Below, piece after piece: positions 15,699-24,557 of a stretch of DNA of 38,000 nt. The stretch comes from CAYFVU01 sp964346645 (GTDB taxonomy: Bacteria > Spirochaetota > Spirochaetia > DSM-16054 > Sediminispirochaetaceae), in the NCBI GenBank assembly GCA_964346645.1, contig CAYFVU010000022.1, positions 1 to 38,000 on the forward strand, in the 5' to 3' direction. Made by a program: the position numbers and the translations under genes. Within the stretch, counting starts at the first letter, position 1. Each line of letters begins with the position of its first letter. The notes beneath the pieces were generated by a model that worked only from the letters and a program-made list of their open reading frames with translations, was not told where the DNA came from and searched no databases.

Positions 15699-16691
15699 TC
15701 AGCCCGTGTCCACCCGTATGCGAGGATCGAGCTGCTCTTTCAGAGTCTTCTCGATGAAGGAGAGCGTGCCCGTCGTTGCGCCGGCACAGCCCTTGCAGGC
15801 GCCGCTGTAGTCGAGCAGGACGAGTATCTCATCGTCCTCGAGCTGTATGTCGTTGATCTCCACGTCCCCGCCGTCCTTCGCGAGCATGGGGCGAATCTCC
15901 GCATCGAGCACTTCTTCTAAAGCCTTGTGCTTACCGATGATGTTCAGCTCGGAGAAGGGCTTCCGGCCTCCGGAGACAGAAGCCGAACCCCCTGCAGCCG
16001 CGCCGCCCTGTTTCTCGCGCTCCATCTCGGCGCGCACCTCCTTCAGGATGTCGACGAGGTAGTACTTGCGTGTCTCGTGGCCCCCGGGCCGCACGCAGGA
16101 TTTGCAGAAGGCCCCGGCCTTGGTGTAGTTGGTAATCTCCTCGACCGTGCTGAGGTCGTTGAGGCGAATCACCTCTTTTATCGTCCCGAGGGAGACCCGG
16201 GCGCACTCGCAGACGATCTCCTCGTTCTCGAGGGTCTCTACCTCGACACCCTTGTAGAGGCTGATCGCCTTTTTGATCACGTCGTAGGCCATGACGCTGC
16301 AGTGCATCTTCTGAGGGGGGATCGCCGCCTTGTCGATCTCGTCGCGCAAGGCATGCTCGACATCGATGTTGGTGATCTCGAGCGCCTCGTCGGCGGTTTT
16401 TCCGATGCACATCTCCGTCATCACATCGCTCGAGGCGATGGCGGTGCCGCAGCCGAAGGTTTTGTAGCGCGCGTCGAGAATCGTGTGCGTTTCGGTATCG
16501 AAAATGAGGCTCAGGCGGATCGCATCGCCGCAGGATTCGGCGCCGTGGTCGGCGACGATCAACTTTCCGCCGCGTGAGCGCGCCTCTTCCTCGGAGAGCT
16601 CGCCGAAGTAGCGCGGATTGGCCATTCTGTCGTTTACCGTATTCGAATACTGCTCCCAGAGGGAGCCGCCTATTAAATCGCTCTTAGCCAT
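15699..16691 (-). CDS. nifU: Full-length NifU Fe-S scaffold protein
   Basis: A 330-residue three-domain scaffold. The N-terminal IscU domain has cysteines C54 (AESCGD), C81 and C131. The central BFD-type [2Fe-2S] domain has C161-x-C163 and C196-x2-C199. The C-terminal Nfu domain has C299-x2-C302 in GACKGCAG. All cysteines expected of NifU are present. A linker rich in Gly, Ala and Ser spans about 228-243. It receives sulfur from NifS, encoded 63 bp upstream on the same strand, and passes clusters to apoproteins. No nitrogenase genes are visible, so it is probably the general Fe-S system, as in several anaerobes. The ATG is preceded by GGAG. Confidence 0.94.
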   Translation of the reverse strand: MAKSDLIGGSLWEQYSNTVNDRMANPRYFGELSEEEARSRGGKLIVADHGAESCGDAIRLSLIFDTETHTILDARYKTFGCGTAIASSDVMTEMCIGKTADEALEITNIDVEHALRDEIDKAAIPPQKMHCSVMAYDVIKKAISLYKGVEVETLENEEIVCECARVSLGTIKEVIRLNDLSTVEEITNYTKAGAFCKSCVRPGGHETRKYYLVDILKEVRAEMEREKQGGAAAGGSASVSGGRKPFSELNIIGKHKALEEVLDAEIRPMLAKDGGDVEINDIQLEDDEILVLLDYSGACKGCAGATTGTLSFIEKTLKEQLDPRIRVDTG

Positions 16692-16754
16692 TTTCTTCTC
16701 CTCGTAATATTTCAGGCGTTGTTTTAAGAACTGCGATTCTTGAAAGCGCCTGTC

Positions 16755-17918
16755 CTATCTTGTGGTGCTTATTTTTCTCAGTCGCTCTACGCTCTCCCGG
16801 AAGGAGCGTATTGTGTAGTCTATCTCCTCCTCCGTGCTGAAGCGCGAGAGGGAGAGACGTATGCCGGTGTGGGCGAGCTCGTTGCCGAGGCCCATAGCCA
16901 CGAAGGTGGGGTTGGACTCCAGCGCCTCCGATGCGCAGGCGCTGCCGGTGCTCGCGGCGATTCCCTTTCTGTTGAGGTCCCAGATAAGCGCCTCGCCCTC
17001 GACACCGCGGATGCTCGCGAGGATGGTGTTTGGGGTGCGGGCATCCCGCTCGCCGAGTATGAAGGAGCCCTCGATCTCGGCTATTCCGTCTTCGAGCCTG
17101 TTCCTCAGCCTGCGCACTTCCCGCTCCTCGTAGCCGAGGTTGTCGACCGCCAACTGCATGGCGAGTCCCATGCCGACGAGGTAGGGTACGTTGACCGTAC
17201 CGGACCTGAGCCCGCCCATCTGGTGTCCGCCGTGAATGAGGGGGGGCAGATCCCTCCCGCCGCGGATGAAGAGGCCGCCGATACCCTTCGGCGCGTGGAA
17301 TTTGTGACCGCTGAAGGTGAGGAAGTCGGCCGGCACCTCCTGCAGGTCGACCGGCACCTTGCCGATGGTCTGCGCGGCGTCGGTGTGGAAGAGGACGCCG
17401 CGCTCCCGGCAGTATTCGGCGAGCTCGCGCACGGGAAAGAGGAGGCCCGTCTCGTTGTTTGCCCACATGATGCTCACGAGGGCTGTCTTGTCGGGATCGA
17501 GATGCTCGGCAAGAGCCTCGACTGTCACGATTCCGTCCTCGTTTACCGGAAGATAGTGTACTTTTGCCCCCAACTCTTCCAGAAACCGGCTCGCCTCCAT
17601 TACGCAGGGGTGCTCGACCGAGGTGGTGATGATTTCGCTCTTCTCTCCGTTTCTGATGAGGGAGTGGTACACCCCCTTGAGCACGTTGTTGTTGCCCTCG
17701 CTCGCGCAGCTGTTGATGATGATGTCGTCCTCGTCCGCCGCTCCTATTCCTTCGTAGAGGCGGTCGAAGGCGATCTTCATATAGGGGTGTACCTCCGTGC
17801 CGAAGCTGTGAAGCGAGTTGGGATTTCCGTACATCTCCGAGAAAAATGGGATCATCGCCTCCGTGACCTTCGGGTCGACGATGGTGGTTGCATTGTTGTC
17901 TAAGTAAACCTGTTCCAT
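16755..17918 (-). CDS. nifS: Cysteine desulfurase NifS
   Basis: A 387-residue fold-type I PLP enzyme beginning MEQVYLDNNATTIVDP. The PLP lysine is K206 in TFSGHKFHAPKG, and the persulfide cysteine is C328 in STGSACASEAL, the short class I active-site loop of NifS/IscS. HTDAAQTIGKV supplies cofactor contacts. It releases sulfur from cysteine for assembly on NifU. It is the first gene of a two-gene operon with its own promoter and an overlapping palindrome. Length is normal. Confidence 0.95.
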   Translation of the reverse strand: MEQVYLDNNATTIVDPKVTEAMIPFFSEMYGNPNSLHSFGTEVHPYMKIAFDRLYEGIGAADEDDIIINSCASEGNNNVLKGVYHSLIRNGEKSEIITTSVEHPCVMEASRFLEELGAKVHYLPVNEDGIVTVEALAEHLDPDKTALVSIMWANNETGLLFPVRELAEYCRERGVLFHTDAAQTIGKVPVDLQEVPADFLTFSGHKFHAPKGIGGLFIRGGRDLPPLIHGGHQMGGLRSGTVNVPYLVGMGLAMQLAVDNLGYEEREVRRLRNRLEDGIAEIEGSFILGERDARTPNTILASIRGVEGEALIWDLNRKGIAASTGSACASEALESNPTFVAMGLGNELAHTGIRLSLSRFSTEEEIDYTIRSFRESVERLRKISTTR

Positions 17919-17946
17919 GTAGCCTTCCTAATACATTACTAATTTA

Positions 17947-17975
17947 ATAATACAAAAAGAGCGACGTTTATTCAA
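17947..17975 (-). promoter_or_regulatory. Promoter of nifSU with overlapping palindrome
   Basis: On the minus strand TTGAAT (17975..17970), a 17-nt spacer and TATTAT (17952..17947). The inverted repeat ATTACTAATTTAATAAT (17935-17951, seven of eight pairs) covers the -10 box, so a bound regulator would block RNA polymerase. An Rrf2/IscR-like iron-sulfur sensor is a natural candidate. No such gene is in the window. Confidence 0.65.
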
Positions 17976-18098
17976 GGAAGCTCCCTCCATATTCGCTCAA
18001 TTTTTATCAAAAATCAACTGCTTTTTCGCCTGTAGCGGCAATTCAGGATTGACAGCGCGCTGTTCTTATATTTCTCTTAGTGAGAGGGAGACAACACG

Positions 18099-19115
18099 AT
18101 GGAACAGACAACGATTGCAGTGAGTATGGGGGATCCGGCGGGAGTGGGTCCCGAAATAATCCTCGAGAGCTTTCTCTCGGGAAGAATCGCCGAAGAGGGG
18201 CGCGCGGTGGTCGTAGGGGACCTCGCCGTTCTCCAGGCGGTGAGGGATAAGCTCGAGGTACCCGTGACCCTTCAATCGATACGGGAGCCGGAAGAGGCGA
18301 ATCGCATGCGGGGAGTGGTTCCCGTGCTCGATCTCGGCATGATAGATGATCCGTCACAGCTGCGGATAGGCGAAGTCTCAGGACTCGCCGGAGGGGCGAG
18401 CGTCGAGTACATACGGGCAGCAGTAGAGATCTGCATGAAGGGAAGGGCCGACGGGCTCTGCACCGCTCCGATCAACAAAGAGGCCATCCGGGCGGCCGGA
18501 CGGGACTACATCGGCCACACCGAGATGATCTCCGAGATGTCGAACGGAAAGAAGGGCCTCACGATGTTCTCCGTCGACTCCCTCAAGATCTTCTTTCACA
18601 GCAGGCATCTCTCTCTTCGGGAGGCGATAGAGGCAATAGACAAGGAGAGCGTGGTGGAGAGCCTCCTCCAAGCGGAGGCCTGCCTCCGTTCGGTGGGACT
18701 CCCCTCGGCGCGCATCGCCCTCTCCGCCCTCAATCCCCACGCCTCCGACGGCGGACTCTTCGGCAGTGAGGAGGCGGACTCTCTTCTGCCCGCGGTGGAG
18801 GAGGTACGCAGACGCGGACTCGAGGTGGAGGGGCCGGTTCCCGCCGACAGCGTCTTCGCGCATGCGCTGCGGGGAGACTACGATGCGGTCCTCTCCCTCT
18901 ACCACGATCAGGGACACATCGCGGCGAAGAGCTACGACTTCTACCGCACGGTGAGCGTGACATTCGGCTATCCCTTCATTCGCACCTCCGTAGACCACGG
19001 AACGGCGATGAACATCGCCTGGAAGGGAGAGGCGAACTACCTGAGCATGGAAGAGGCAATGATGGCGGCGTTCGACCTTTCCCGGAGCTACCGTCCGATC
19101 TATGAGTCCGGCTGA
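18099..19115 (+). CDS. pdxA: PdxA-family 4-phospho-hydroxy-acid dehydrogenase
   Basis: A 338-residue NAD- and metal-dependent dehydrogenase. It shows SMGDPAGVGPEI at the start, CTAPINKEAI, YIGHTEMI (metal His), ALNPHASDGGLFG and SLYHDQGHIAAK. PdxA proper makes the pyridoxal-5'-phosphate precursor from 4-hydroxythreonine 4-phosphate. The wording DQGHI and IRTSVDHGTAMNIA is closer to the PdxA2 branch acting on 4-phospho-D-threonate/erythronate, which normally accompanies a DUF1537 kinase; none is seen here. The PLP demand of Orr, OraE, OrtB and NifS makes a PLP role attractive. The ATG follows GGGAG. The family is certain, the subfamily not. Confidence 0.85.
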   Translation: MEQTTIAVSMGDPAGVGPEIILESFLSGRIAEEGRAVVVGDLAVLQAVRDKLEVPVTLQSIREPEEANRMRGVVPVLDLGMIDDPSQLRIGEVSGLAGGASVEYIRAAVEICMKGRADGLCTAPINKEAIRAAGRDYIGHTEMISEMSNGKKGLTMFSVDSLKIFFHSRHLSLREAIEAIDKESVVESLLQAEACLRSVGLPSARIALSALNPHASDGGLFGSEEADSLLPAVEEVRRRGLEVEGPVPADSVFAHALRGDYDAVLSLYHDQGHIAAKSYDFYRTVSVTFGYPFIRTSVDHGTAMNIAWKGEANYLSMEEAMMAAFDLSRSYRPIYESG

Positions 19116-19148
19116 GACGGTCTGAGCAGGCGATCGGGCCGATGACGG

Positions 19149-19177
19149 CTGACACGGCGGCATCGTGGCGCTATAGT
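19149..19177 (+). promoter_or_regulatory. Promoter giving a leaderless transcript
   Basis: CTGACA (19149-19154), a 17-nt spacer and TATAGT (19172-19177). The predicted start site coincides with the ATG at 19184, six bases beyond the -10 box. Confidence 0.65.
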
Positions 19178-19183
19178 GTGAAT

Positions 19184-22100
19184 ATGCGCAAGGCCCCGAG
19201 TCCCTCTCGAAAGCTGTGTACACTCGCCGTTGCCTGCGTGCTGGGGGCGTTCACGCTTCCGCTTGCCGCAGAGCCGCAACACTCAATGTCTCTCACGTAC
19301 CCCTTCGGTTCGATAGGACCGCTGGGAAGCGGGGGACCACCCTATCCTCCATCTGTAGACTGGAAGCAGATGCGCACTTCTTCCCACCGGATGATCTTCC
19401 CCGAAGGGGACGAGGAGACGGCGCGCCGGGCTGCGCGGGCGGCCGAAACCGCCCACCGAAAAGTGGAAGCGGATCTGAATGTGGAGGTGGCACCTTACCC
19501 CGTCATCATCAACACCTCCACACGCATGGCAAACGGCTACTTCGCCCTCGCCCCGCGCAGATCGGAGTGGTACGGCTACAACAGCCAGCTGCAGTTCGCC
19601 GGGCCGGTGGACTGGTTTCACCTCCTCGCGCTCCACGAGGGGCGCCACGCAGCCCAGATGACCGCCCTCGACAGGGGCTTTACCCGCATTGCCCGCTGGC
19701 TCGCGGGGGAGTACGGCTGGAGCTTCCTGGCCATGTACTCGATGCCGCTCTGGTTCTTCGAGGGAGATGCGATCATGGCCGAGACGCTCTATTCTTCGGC
19801 GGGCCGCGGCAGAAGCGCCGCCTTTCACCGGGAGATACGGGCGATCCTGGAAGAGGAGCGGGAGATCTCCTACAGCCAGGCCTACCTCGGTTCCTATCGG
19901 CGCCACTTTCCGAACCACTACTACCTCGGTTTTCCCCTAGTCGCCTACATCCGCATCACCTACGGCCAGGAGGCGTGGAACGAGATCATTCGGCGGACAT
20001 CGCGCTTCTCGTTCTGGCCGCTGCGCTTCCACATCGTGGTAAAGCAGGTCACCGGCCGCAGCGTCTCGCAGATATACGAGGATGCGATGGGCTATTTCGA
20101 GGGCTATTTCGCCCGGCTGGAAGAGCGGGGCGAAGGCGTGCAGGAGACCGAGGAGTCGGACGGCCGGACAGAAGGTACTACCGCTGCCGTTCGACGCTTC
20201 GAAGACCTGCCGGCATCGGGATGGACAAACTATCTGCCCGTCGGTGCAGGGGAGGAGGGCGGCTTCTACGCCCTGCGCTACGGCGACCGGTGGTCGGATG
20301 CCCTCGTGGAGGTGAAGAAGGGTGAAGCCGGCGGTATCGAGGTCCGGCGGCTGCGTCGTGTCGCGGCAATGGACCGGCACGTATCCGTCTCATCCGGGAG
20401 GGCCGTCTGGACGGAGCACATGCCCCATGCGCTCTGGATGAAGGTCTCCTCACGTGATATCTTCGTCTACGACCTGGATGAACGGCGCAGACGTCGTCTG
20501 ACACACGGCGGCGCCTACCAAGCGCCGGCCCTCTCTCCCGACGGCAGCCGCATTGCCGCAGTCTACGCCCTGCCGGGAGGCGGCGCCGAGCTGCGGATTC
20601 TCTCTGCGGAAAGCGGCAAGACGATATCGGCTTTCGGCCTAAAAGATGCTTCTTTCATCTTGCAGCCCGCCTGGAGTCCCGACGGCCGGCGGGTCGCCGC
20701 GGTCGCCGTCGGAGGCGGGTTGAGCTCTCTTATGGAGTGGAATGTAAGCGAAGAGGAGCGAAGGATAGTCCTCGGCCCGGTCGAGGAGGATCTTTCAGAG
20801 CCGGCCTACGCCGGCGATTATCTGCTCTACGTGAGCGGGCGATACGGGAAGGAGGAGATCGAGGCGGTGGAGCTCGAAGGCGGCGCGCGCTTTCTCTTGG
20901 CTTCGGGTGAGGGTGGCGCCGTGGCGCCGCTGCCGACCGACCGGGGTATTTTCTTTGCCGACTACTCCGGCGATGGATTCAGACCCGCGCTGATCGCTCT
21001 GAATGCGGGCGGGCTAAAGGCCGTACTCGAGCCTCTGCCCGCCCGGGGTGGGGGCTCTGTAGATTACGTGCGGTACGTGGAGAGAGCCCCTACGGAAAAG
21101 TCCGAGGGCGGGCACACGGATCCTGTGACGGATCGAGCCCCGGAGCCGGAGGTCGAAGAGTACCGCGCCGCCTCGCATCTCTTGAATGTCCACAGCTGGG
21201 GAGTCCTTCCCACCGACGACGGGCGTGCACAGGCCTTCGTGCAGTCCGACGATGTCCTGGGTACGCTCTCGCTGCAGGCCTACACCGGCATCAATCCGCG
21301 CCGGCGGGCCTTTGATGCGGGAGTGCAGGGACTCTACCGAGGCATCTTCCCCATGATCCGTTTCGGCGTCTCCGGAGACACGCACTACCCCGCCGATCCC
21401 GACCGCCGCCGGAACGGGGCCAATGGGTTTTTCGGAGTAGAGGCGCCCTTCGATCTCTCCGGGGGCATGTGGTACCGCCGGCTGAGCCTCTCGAGCACCC
21501 TCTTCAGCCGTTACGAGCAAGGGCGGCCGGACGTGGCGGGCGACCGAGGACGGCAGGTCCTGCCGTTGCGTCACCGCGCATCCCTCTACAACGCCTCGAA
21601 AGCGGTCTCAGCCGTAGACTTCGCCTCTCCATGGGAGCAGTATCTCGAGCTCATGTGGATGCACATGCCCTTTCCCCTCGACGATGAGGGCAGTCGATTC
21701 TTCTCACAGGGCCATCTGACCGTGCCCGGACCGTGGCGCCACCACCGCATAAGAGCCGCAGCCCGCGGCGAGTGGAAGTACGGCGAGGATGTGCCCCTGG
21801 TCTACCCCATTGTCCGGCCGCGCGGGTACGACTACGACTGGAGCGAGGACTACGAGAGGGAGCTGATCGCAGGACTCGAGTACGCCCTCCCGCTTCTCTA
21901 CCCCGATCTCGCCCTCGGACAGTTCTACTACCTCAAGCGGATCCGTCTCAACCTCTTTACCGAGGTGGGCTTTACCTACCCCCGCACAACCGGTCCCACC
22001 GACATTCCCTCATACCTCGAGTCTTGGGAGGAGAAGACAGGAGCGGGACTGCACCCTGCGAGCGGAGCCGAGCTCCTCTTCGAGCAGCATCTCTTCTCCT

Positions 22101-22201
22101 GGCCTATCTCCTTCGAGGCCGGTCTGCGCTTTATCTACCGATGGAGGGACGAGGTCTACCGGCTCGAGGAGACCGTGTTCACCCTCGGGTTCGAGTGGTA
22201 G
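19184..22201 (+). CDS. Surface protein: HExxH peptidase-like, beta-propeller, outer-membrane barrel
   Basis: A 1005-residue exported protein with a signal peptide (residues 1-29, ending LPLAAEPQ). The N-terminal third carries the zinc-binding pattern H151-E-G-R-H155 in LLALHEGRHAAQMT, and FFEGDA with E193 about 40 residues on, as in gluzincin metallopeptidases. The middle (about 310-620) has TolB/PD40-type propeller blades such as GGAYQAPALSPDGSRIAAVY and PAWSPDGRRVAAV. The last 300 residues are rich in aromatic beta strands and end in VFTLGFEW, a terminal aromatic typical of Bam-assembled barrels. The start at 19184 fits the signal peptide and a leaderless promoter; an upstream in-frame ATG at 19142 would spoil the signal. 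Substrate unknown. Confidence 0.72.
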   Translation: MRKAPSPSRKLCTLAVACVLGAFTLPLAAEPQHSMSLTYPFGSIGPLGSGGPPYPPSVDWKQMRTSSHRMIFPEGDEETARRAARAAETAHRKVEADLNVEVAPYPVIINTSTRMANGYFALAPRRSEWYGYNSQLQFAGPVDWFHLLALHEGRHAAQMTALDRGFTRIARWLAGEYGWSFLAMYSMPLWFFEGDAIMAETLYSSAGRGRSAAFHREIRAILEEEREISYSQAYLGSYRRHFPNHYYLGFPLVAYIRITYGQEAWNEIIRRTSRFSFWPLRFHIVVKQVTGRSVSQIYEDAMGYFEGYFARLEERGEGVQETEESDGRTEGTTAAVRRFEDLPASGWTNYLPVGAGEEGGFYALRYGDRWSDALVEVKKGEAGGIEVRRLRRVAAMDRHVSVSSGRAVWTEHMPHALWMKVSSRDIFVYDLDERRRRRLTHGGAYQAPALSPDGSRIAAVYALPGGGAELRILSAESGKTISAFGLKDASFILQPAWSPDGRRVAAVAVGGGLSSLMEWNVSEEERRIVLGPVEEDLSEPAYAGDYLLYVSGRYGKEEIEAVELEGGARFLLASGEGGAVAPLPTDRGIFFADYSGDGFRPALIALNAGGLKAVLEPLPARGGGSVDYVRYVERAPTEKSEGGHTDPVTDRAPEPEVEEYRAASHLLNVHSWGVLPTDDGRAQAFVQSDDVLGTLSLQAYTGINPRRRAFDAGVQGLYRGIFPMIRFGVSGDTHYPADPDRRRNGANGFFGVEAPFDLSGGMWYRRLSLSSTLFSRYEQGRPDVAGDRGRQVLPLRHRASLYNASKAVSAVDFASPWEQYLELMWMHMPFPLDDEGSRFFSQGHLTVPGPWRHHRIRAAARGEWKYGEDVPLVYPIVRPRGYDYDWSEDYERELIAGLEYALPLLYPDLALGQFYYLKRIRLNLFTEVGFTYPRTTGPTDIPSYLESWEEKTGAGLHPASGAELLFEQHLFSWPISFEAGLRFIYRWRDEVYRLEETVFTLGFEW

Positions 22202-22211
22202 TCGGCCGAAT

Positions 22212-22241
22212 TTGATATGGGGTGCGAGAGTCTTGTATACT
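22212..22241 (+). promoter_or_regulatory. Promoter of the GDP-mannose pyrophosphorylase gene
   Basis: TTGATA (22212-22217), an 18-nt spacer and TATACT (22236-22241), followed by a leader of about 30 nt ending in AAAGGAGG. Confidence 0.65.
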
Positions 22242-22276
22242 TGTACACAGAAAAAGAGATGTAAAGGAGGTTTTTC

Positions 22277-23377
22277 ATGGTAGATCATGTACTCATACTC
22301 GCGGGAGGGTCCGGTACCCGGCTCTGGCCCGCATCGAACTCGGCGCATCCGAAGCAGTTCATACCTGTACGGGAGGGCAAGAGCCTGCTCAGGCTCACCA
22401 TAGAGCGGGCCGGAGCTCTGGATATCTCCGGCGACATAGTAATGATTACCCTGAAGGATCAGCTCGAGCCCATCCTGAAGGAGTGCGATCGGATCAGGGA
22501 TGAGCGGGATAAGCTGAAGATCATTCCCGAGCCGGCCGCACGAAACACCGCGCCGGCGATCGCGATCGCCGCCGAGTATCTGAAGGCGCAGGGAAAGGCC
22601 GACGACACGGTCCTCGTGCTGCCTGCCGACCACCTCATCTCTCCGGTGGAGCGCTTCCGCGAGGACGCGGCAAAGGCGGACGAGCTCGCAAGGCAGGGCT
22701 ACCTGGTTACCTTCGGCATCCCGCCGGCCTATCCGGCCACCGGTTACGGCTACATCGAGGCCGGAGAGAGGCTCGAACCGGGACGGAGGGTCGCCTCCTT
22801 CCGGGAGAAGCCCGACGAGGAGACGGCGAAGAGCTTCGTCGAGGAGGGAAACTACTATTGGAACTCGGGCATGTTCGCCTTCAAGGTCTCTACCTACCTC
22901 GATGAGCTCGCCGCACACAGTCCCGAAATCGGTAAGACCTTCGACGGGGTCGGAGACGCCGGAGAGAGTCGCAGTGAGCGGGGCATTCCCGTCGAAATGG
23001 TCGGAGAAAAGGTCGAGGAGATCTACAAGAGCTCCCCCAAGGACTCCATCGACTACGCGGTCATGGAGAGGAGCCGCAGCTCGGCCATGGTCGATGCGAG
23101 TTTTGAGTGGAACGACATAGGAAGTTGGGACGAGATGGCCAAGCTCTTCGAGGAGGGCGAAGGTGCCGCCGAAGAGGGGGAGAACGAGAAGGTCTACTCG
23201 GTCGAGGCAAACGGAAACTTCGTCTACTCCGATCTTCCCGTGGCCCTCTGCGGGGTCGATGATCTTATGGTCGTCGTGAAGAACGGCGCCGTCCTCATTA
23301 CCAAGAAGGGCTCCGGTCAGCTCGTCAAGAAGGCGGTGGAGCAGATCAAAGAGGAGGGCCGCAAGGATATCCTGTAG
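22277..23377 (+). CDS. manC: Mannose-1-phosphate guanylyltransferase
   Basis: A 366-residue nucleotidyltransferase. The N-terminal signature LAGGSGTRLWPASNSAHPKQF (from residue 8) binds GTP and its metal. Further family blocks are EPAARNTAPAIAIAA, LVLPADHLI, TGYGYIEAG, ASFREKPDE and YWNSGMFAFK. It makes GDP-mannose from mannose-1-phosphate and GTP for polysaccharide or glycan synthesis. The isomerase domain of bifunctional ManC proteins is absent; this is the single-domain form. The ATG has a perfect AAAGGAGG. It stands alone between unrelated genes. Confidence 0.92.
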   Translation: MVDHVLILAGGSGTRLWPASNSAHPKQFIPVREGKSLLRLTIERAGALDISGDIVMITLKDQLEPILKECDRIRDERDKLKIIPEPAARNTAPAIAIAAEYLKAQGKADDTVLVLPADHLISPVERFREDAAKADELARQGYLVTFGIPPAYPATGYGYIEAGERLEPGRRVASFREKPDEETAKSFVEEGNYYWNSGMFAFKVSTYLDELAAHSPEIGKTFDGVGDAGESRSERGIPVEMVGEKVEEIYKSSPKDSIDYAVMERSRSSAMVDASFEWNDIGSWDEMAKLFEEGEGAAEEGENEKVYSVEANGNFVYSDLPVALCGVDDLMVVVKNGAVLITKKGSGQLVKKAVEQIKEEGRKDIL

Positions 23378-23452
23378 CTCTGCGGGGTGCTGTTCCTGCA
23401 GATCGTGTCGGGGGGCTCGTACTCCGCTCGGGGGCGGTTACAGGAGGGCTGC

Positions 23453-24418
23453 CTACTTGGTCCTCCACTCGACCGAACGCTCGCAGTAGCGGCGGATGTT
23501 CTCGCCGAGGGCCAGGCCGACGCGGGCGGTGTCGCCCGCAAAGGGGGCGATCTTTCCGTAGCACTCCAGCTCCTTCTTGTAGCTGTCCTCGTAGTAGGGC
23601 TCTGCGGTAGAGATCTGCAGGAGGATCTCCCGCATCTGGTAGCGCTCCTTCCGCGCGAAGTGGAGGGTGTGGTAGAGCTTCGAGGCCTCCTCGGCCTGTT
23701 TGCGGTAGGTGCCCTCGCACTTCGTAAAATCGTAGCGTTTGAGAATCGGTACCCTCGAGGTCGGACGTGAATTCTGCTCCTCCTGCTTGAGGTACGAGAG
23801 GAAGGCGTTCTGGATCTTCTCGTGTATCTCGGTGAAGATTTGCTGGAAGTTCGCCTCTAAAGAGGCGCGCTTCTCCTTCGGGATGTTCGCCTCGAGGCTC
23901 TTCTTCTTCTCGAGTTCGGAGTTGTAGTACTTCAGCTGCATGAAGATGCGCTTTATCTCGGGGTTGTTCTGCAGCTCTGAATTCTCCCTTACCCTGTTAC
24001 GCACCTCGTTGACGATCGTCTTGAGATCCGGCGCCTGTTTCGGTGCCTGCCGTGCCCGGTTGCGCTCCGACTCCTCCGGCTCCTGTGGTTCTGCGGAGGG
24101 AACTCTGAGCATGCCCCACACGAAGAGCCGCTCGAGAATGGGCAGGAAGGTGAGGTAGGCGCCCTTTTTGCACTGCTCGCTGAGGTCGGTTATTGCCTTC
24201 GAGTCGTACTTGAGGGTTCCCAGCCGGCTCATGACAGAGTGGAGGAGTGAGCGTTTGTACTCGACAACCCCCTGCTCGACGGAGAGACGGAGTCCCTCGG
24301 CTACGATGTAGAGGTCCTGTTTATCGATTTCGAGATAATCGAACAGATCGTCGGGTTTATCCAATCGGGTACGTACTTCGTACCAGCCGGTTGTTATCGA
24401 TTTCTCCAAGTCGCTCAC
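23453..24418 (-). CDS. Conserved hypothetical protein, coiled-coil rich
   Basis: A 321-residue soluble protein that I do not recognise. Starting MSDLEKSITTGWYEVRTRLDKPDD, it has a mainly helical N-terminal half (about 1-105), a linker rich in Pro, Glu and Arg (108-130), and a charged helical region (about 130-215) including ELEKKKSLEANIPKEKRASL that could form a coiled coil. The C-terminal part has many Tyr and Lys residues. No signal peptide or membrane segment is seen. The start is GTG at 24418, placed exactly at the predicted transcription start of a TTGATG-17-TAGAGT promoter, with no Shine-Dalgarno sequence. Confidence 0.8.
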   Translation of the reverse strand: MSDLEKSITTGWYEVRTRLDKPDDLFDYLEIDKQDLYIVAEGLRLSVEQGVVEYKRSLLHSVMSRLGTLKYDSKAITDLSEQCKKGAYLTFLPILERLFVWGMLRVPSAEPQEPEESERNRARQAPKQAPDLKTIVNEVRNRVRENSELQNNPEIKRIFMQLKYYNSELEKKKSLEANIPKEKRASLEANFQQIFTEIHEKIQNAFLSYLKQEEQNSRPTSRVPILKRYDFTKCEGTYRKQAEEASKLYHTLHFARKERYQMREILLQISTAEPYYEDSYKKELECYGKIAPFAGDTARVGLALGENIRRYCERSVEWRTK

Positions 24419-24424
24419 ATTTAC

Positions 24425-24453
24425 ACTCTACCCTCTTTATGGCTTCACATCAA
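24425..24453 (-). promoter_or_regulatory. Promoter giving a leaderless transcript
   Basis: Minus strand: TTGATG (24453..24448), 17-nt spacer, TAGAGT (24430..24425). Six bases later is the GTG start at 24418. The remaining 100 bases of this interval show nothing recognisable. Confidence 0.6.
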
Positions 24454-24557
24454 CAAAAAAGCATGATGATGCTGTCGATACACAGGTACGAGAAAAACGA
24501 GAAGAGGCGCATCGACGCGCGGCATGTACTGCGGAGCAGCTAATAGCTGAGCTAACG

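Noticed and set aside
16740..17903. A 387-codon frame antisense to nifS
   Set aside because: nifS has all catalytic motifs in the other strand; this frame is its shadow.
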